Positions 23,701 through 25,523 of a stretch of DNA of 25,523 nt are shown here, one piece after another. Made by a program: the position numbers and the translations under genes. Numbering within the stretch: position 1 is the stretch's first letter; each line of letters starts with the position of its first letter. The notes below the pieces were generated by a model. It was not told where the DNA came from. It did no database searches and worked only from the letters and a program-made list of their open reading frames with translations. The DNA is from CAZEAN01 sp964510225 (lineage in GTDB: Bacteria; Planctomycetota; Planctomycetia; Isosphaerales; Isosphaeraceae), in the NCBI GenBank assembly GCA_964510225.1, contig CAZEAN010000081.1:1-25523 (forward strand), written 5' to 3'.

Positions 23701-23822
23701 CGTCAACGATTCTGGTGTTGTTGGTGATTCCTTGCCTCTATGTGGTCCTTCATGATTTCGGCCTTACGTCCGAGATCACTGAATCGGAGGAAGAAGAGCT
23801 AGAACGGGTCTCAACATCGTGA
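20700..23822 (+). CDS. RND-family efflux permease (AcrB/MdtBC-like)
   Basis: A 1040-residue inner-membrane pump that exports substrates using the proton gradient. The layout is typical: TM1 at about 11-30, a large periplasmic loop (about 35-325), TM2-TM6 (about 333-465), TM7 (about 518-535), a second loop to about 855, and TM8-TM12 to the end. Porter motifs include FPDFNTDEVEIRVPYPGATAEDVE (35-58). The TM4 acidic pair is Asp393-Asp394 in GIGILMDDGIVIAENI, equivalent to AcrB Asp407/Asp408. In TM10 the motif reads SGVVVNDSILLV, with Asn where AcrB has the essential Lys940, as in several non-AcrB HAE subfamilies. The full-length frame is intact. Substrate class cannot be assigned. Confidence 0.94.
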   Translation: MIRFFTTHPTAANLLMITILAAGLLSVRGLRRETFPDFNTDEVEIRVPYPGATAEDVEEAVCQRVEDAIDGVRYVEEVRSDARESIGIITVEMIDGGDFRAFKDEIDTEIAAIDDFPDEVEEPVITHLNTTDPVLSILVTGSMRPADLKLYAEGLKDRIQELPEVSLVEIEGFSDHQLRVELAAEALIQHNLSPADVASAISAQSVDLPAGTIEARTEEVLIRFNEERTTADALADLVVLGGLEGSEIRVRDLGTVVDDFEFAEEKIVMNGQRAALLRVEKTKSEDSLRVASIVKEFLEVERAERPMVEMVVTNDVSTLVAERLQLLLKNGVQGMLLVFAVMWLFFNSKLSFWVVASLPVSFLGAFFFLPLLDVTINMLSMVALLLGIGILMDDGIVIAENIATHRERGEPPLRAAIGGIQEVSGGVFSSFITTACVLGPLGFLSGKIGKVLEVVPIVLLVVLAVSLVEAFLILPSHLGHSLHGESKPGRIRERIDRGLEWVRQQIVGRLIDRFVRARYLWIGIVVAVFFGTLALPMSGVIKFQALPELDGDTISGRILLPQGTPLERTEEIVGDLQEALDRVNERFKPRQPNDQDLVKATYVKYNINADAFEAGPHVATVFADLLGAEVRKARLDDVFNAWREETGVIPDALAVSYIEPSLAPTGRNIEVRVRGTDLNELRDVSLEIKEWLSRFNGVSNLVEDLRPGKREFRVRFRPGVLGMELDSARMARQLRAAFQGEEAAEIQVGPESYEIEVRFDHESQDSIADFERFRFTLPTGEQVPLSSVAEVETTQGWSRIARIDRMRTASIRGDVDSYKTNTAAILGRLQAELLPELQESHPQVGFELEGEVAETGKTQGSMQRGLLIGVIGVFILLSFQFRSYLEPIIVMAAIPFSLIGVIWGHLILDYDLSLPSVLGFISLSGVVVNDSILLVLFLKKARAEGRDPIEAAGQASRSRFRAILMTSLTTIAGLVPLMFERSLQAQVLIPLAISIVFGLLASTILVLLVIPCLYVVLHDFGLTSEITESEEEELERVSTS

Positions 23823-23826
23823 CCGA

Positions 23827-23844
23827 GACCCTCTCAACAGGGTC
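23827..23844. terminator. Weak hairpin between convergent permease and SLC13 genes
   Basis: GACCCT (23827-23832) and AGGGTC (23839-23844) form a 6-bp stem with a 6-nt loop in the 20-bp gap between two convergent stops, overlapping the minus-strand stop codon by two bases. No U-run is present on either side. A bidirectional terminator is possible by position only. Confidence 0.3.
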
Positions 23845-25523
23845 AAGGCGTCGTTAGGGGCCAGGCCTGAGGAATAAGCAGTGTTGCGACCACGAAGAGG
23901 ATGAAGTTGAGTGGTAGGCCAACTCGGACAAAATCACCGTACCGATAGCCGCCAGGCCCATAAACCATCATGTGGGTCTGGTAGCCAATCGGTGACGCGA
24001 AGGCGAACGATGCTGCAAGGGTGATCGCAATGATGAAGGGCCGTGCCTCAAGTCCGAGGGTTTCGGCAGAGGCAATCGCGAGTGGAAAGGCCAAGGCAGC
24101 AGCCGCCGCATTCGTGACCAGTTCGTTGAGCAGCATGGTACAGAGATAGAGGATGGCGAGGGTCGCGATCGCCCTGAACGTGGGTTCGTCGATCAGTCCC
24201 GTAAGACTAACAAGAAGCTCGGCGCCCGCACGAGCGACGCCAGTAGACTTCATTGCGCCGGCAAGTCCTAACGAGCTGGCGATGGCAATGAGGACTTGCC
24301 ACTCGACCGCTTGGAACGCCTCAGTCCGGCTCAGGCAACGGGTGACGATCATGAGGCCACCGGCCAATAACGCTGCAAAGGCAGGCGTGATAAACCCTGT
24401 AGTCAAGCTAATCACCAGGAGGCCAGTGATCGCGACCGAGACCGGTGCTCGAGGACGTCTTGGCTTTACTGAACCAGGGACATCATCGACCAGGTAAAAT
24501 TCTCGGTGATCCCGGAAGGCGCGACTAAATCCAGAACCGACCTGAAGCAAGAGAGTATCACCAGGACGGATCACGATATCGCCGACTTTACCCTTCAAAC
24601 GCTCTCCATTGCGATGCGCGGCGACGACCACCGCATCATAGATCGACCGGAAGCCAGCGTCCCGGATGCTCTTCCCAACCAGTGGCGATGAATCGCTCAC
24701 GACGGCTTCGCAGAGACGGTGTCCCGGTGTCTCTGGATTCGTTCCTGGCTCAACCACATAGCCAGCCTGTGCTGCTGGAACGAGTCCCGGAATCTTTTCT
24801 AGCTCCACAATGGTGGAGACATCACCTGTGAAGACAAGCCGGTCACCGCCCCGGAGCATTACATCAGGCTCAACCGGGCCAATCGCTTCACCATTGCGGT
24901 CGATCTCGATCAGAAAGAGCCCTGGAAGACGTCGGAGTCCTGCGGCTTCGACTGTCTTGTCCGCGAGTCGGCAACCGGGCTCAATCATCAGTTCGGTGAG
25001 ATAATCACGCCGGGCTTCGCTAAGTTGTTGTCGAGTGTCTTTCCGGCTCGGCAGCAATCGTGGTGCAACAAACAAGAGATATCCTGTACCGATCAAAGCA
25101 CACGGAATACCGACTCTACCAAGCTCAAGCATCCCAAGGCCTCTCTGATCCGGCGTGTTTTCGAGGAGACCGTTTACGACTAGGTTGGTACTGGTCCCAA
25201 TCAAGGTGCAACACCCACCCAGAATCGAGAGGAACGAGAGGGGCATCAGCAACCGCGAGGGTGAAACCCGCTGCCTCCGACACCAATCAACAACCAAAGG
25301 CATCAGCATTCCGACAATCGGAGTGTTGTTGACGACCGACGATGCTGGAACCACCAACGCCGCTAGTCTGGCTAACGCCCCGCGTTCGGAATGGACCCCC
25401 CCCAGAAGCCAATCACCGATCCCATCGAGAACACCTGTCTCCCGGAGTCCTGCAGCAACGACGAAGAGCCCAGCGATCGTCAGAACACCTTCGTTTGCGA
25501 ACCCATCAAAGGGACCAGGTTTC
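23843..25523 (-). CDS. SLC13/DASS-type transporter with two TrkA-C (RCK_C) domains, N-terminus outside window
   Basis: The frame is open to the right edge; 559 residues are visible and the true start lies beyond 25523. Visible N-terminal membrane sequence is GFANEGVLTIAGLFVVAAGLRETG, followed by the SVVNNTPIVGMLMP hairpin motif and LGGCCTLIGTSTNLVVNGLL, both typical of the SLC13/ArsB-NhaD superfamily. A cytoplasmic insert holds two TrkA-C-like domains: one around RDYLTELMIEPGCRLADKTV, the other around RLCEAVVSDSSPLVGKSI. The second transport half has ELVTNAAAAALAFPLAIA, a repeat of the first hairpin motif. Such proteins carry dicarboxylates, sulfate or other anions with Na+; the substrate is not determinable here. 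Converges on the RND permease with 20 bp between stops. Confidence 0.92.
   Translation of the reverse strand, partial: KPGPFDGFANEGVLTIAGLFVVAAGLRETGVLDGIGDWLLGGVHSERGALARLAALVVPASSVVNNTPIVGMLMPLVVDWCRRQRVSPSRLLMPLSFLSILGGCCTLIGTSTNLVVNGLLENTPDQRGLGMLELGRVGIPCALIGTGYLLFVAPRLLPSRKDTRQQLSEARRDYLTELMIEPGCRLADKTVEAAGLRRLPGLFLIEIDRNGEAIGPVEPDVMLRGGDRLVFTGDVSTIVELEKIPGLVPAAQAGYVVEPGTNPETPGHRLCEAVVSDSSPLVGKSIRDAGFRSIYDAVVVAAHRNGERLKGKVGDIVIRPGDTLLLQVGSGFSRAFRDHREFYLVDDVPGSVKPRRPRAPVSVAITGLLVISLTTGFITPAFAALLAGGLMIVTRCLSRTEAFQAVEWQVLIAIASSLGLAGAMKSTGVARAGAELLVSLTGLIDEPTFRAIATLAILYLCTMLLNELVTNAAAAALAFPLAIASAETLGLEARPFIIAITLAASFAFASPIGYQTHMMVYGPGGYRYGDFVRVGLPLNFILFVVATLLIPQAWPLTTP

Overview
The window reads as chromosomal DNA from a planctomycete; genus and order cannot be fixed from it. 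The strongest marker is the 1050-residue protein at 3051-6203. It joins a membrane-dehydrogenase-like propeller, HEAT-type repeats and a CxxCH heme domain, an architecture typical of Planctomycetes and Verrucomicrobia. The large VWA/amidotransferase-like membrane protein and the double ABC-2 permease also fit. Genes are densely packed, short operons alternate in strand, and GTG or TTG candidate starts are frequent.

Layout. 1-707 (-) is the N-terminal part of an Rpn-like PD-(D/E)XK family protein cut by the window edge. 978-2927 (+) is a two-lobed ABC-2 permease, followed by an inverted repeat and the giant heme protein at 3051-6203 (+). Convergent to it is a three-gene minus-strand unit transcribed ribE, rsmA, VWA membrane protein; the last two overlap by ATGA. 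Divergent from ribE are a Tat-exported aldo/keto reductase (10636-11553) and a YkvA/DUF1232 protein (11650-12123).

12124-14914 is an accessory island. It has GTTAGGC core sites at 12371, 13653 and 13937, inverse cores (GCCTAAC/GTCTAAC) at 13779, 13818 and 14711, and two imperfect palindromes of 121 and 126 bp. Each palindrome carries an unpaired base in its left arm, as integron attC sites do. Between the sites lie two unrecognised membrane-protein ORFs, one apparently frameshifted, and a gene-less spacer. There is no integrase here, so I read it as a small, partly decayed cluster of attC sites lacking an integrase (CALIN). Its right end is broken and followed by a palindromic repeat.

The minus-strand block 14915-18364 holds an HGSNAT/DUF5009-like membrane acyltransferase homologue, an Rrf2 regulator without cluster cysteines, an ECF sigma factor and rlmN. 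Divergent from rlmN is an efflux operon: an AefR-like TetR regulator, an HlyD/MFP adaptor and an RND permease. A perfect 16-bp inverted repeat lies just upstream of tetR. The window closes with a convergent SLC13-type transporter containing TrkA-C domains, whose 5' end lies outside.

Most of the window is core or commonplace planctomycete content. The unusual parts are the cassette-like island, the tetR operator, the fused permease and the acidic tail on RsmA.
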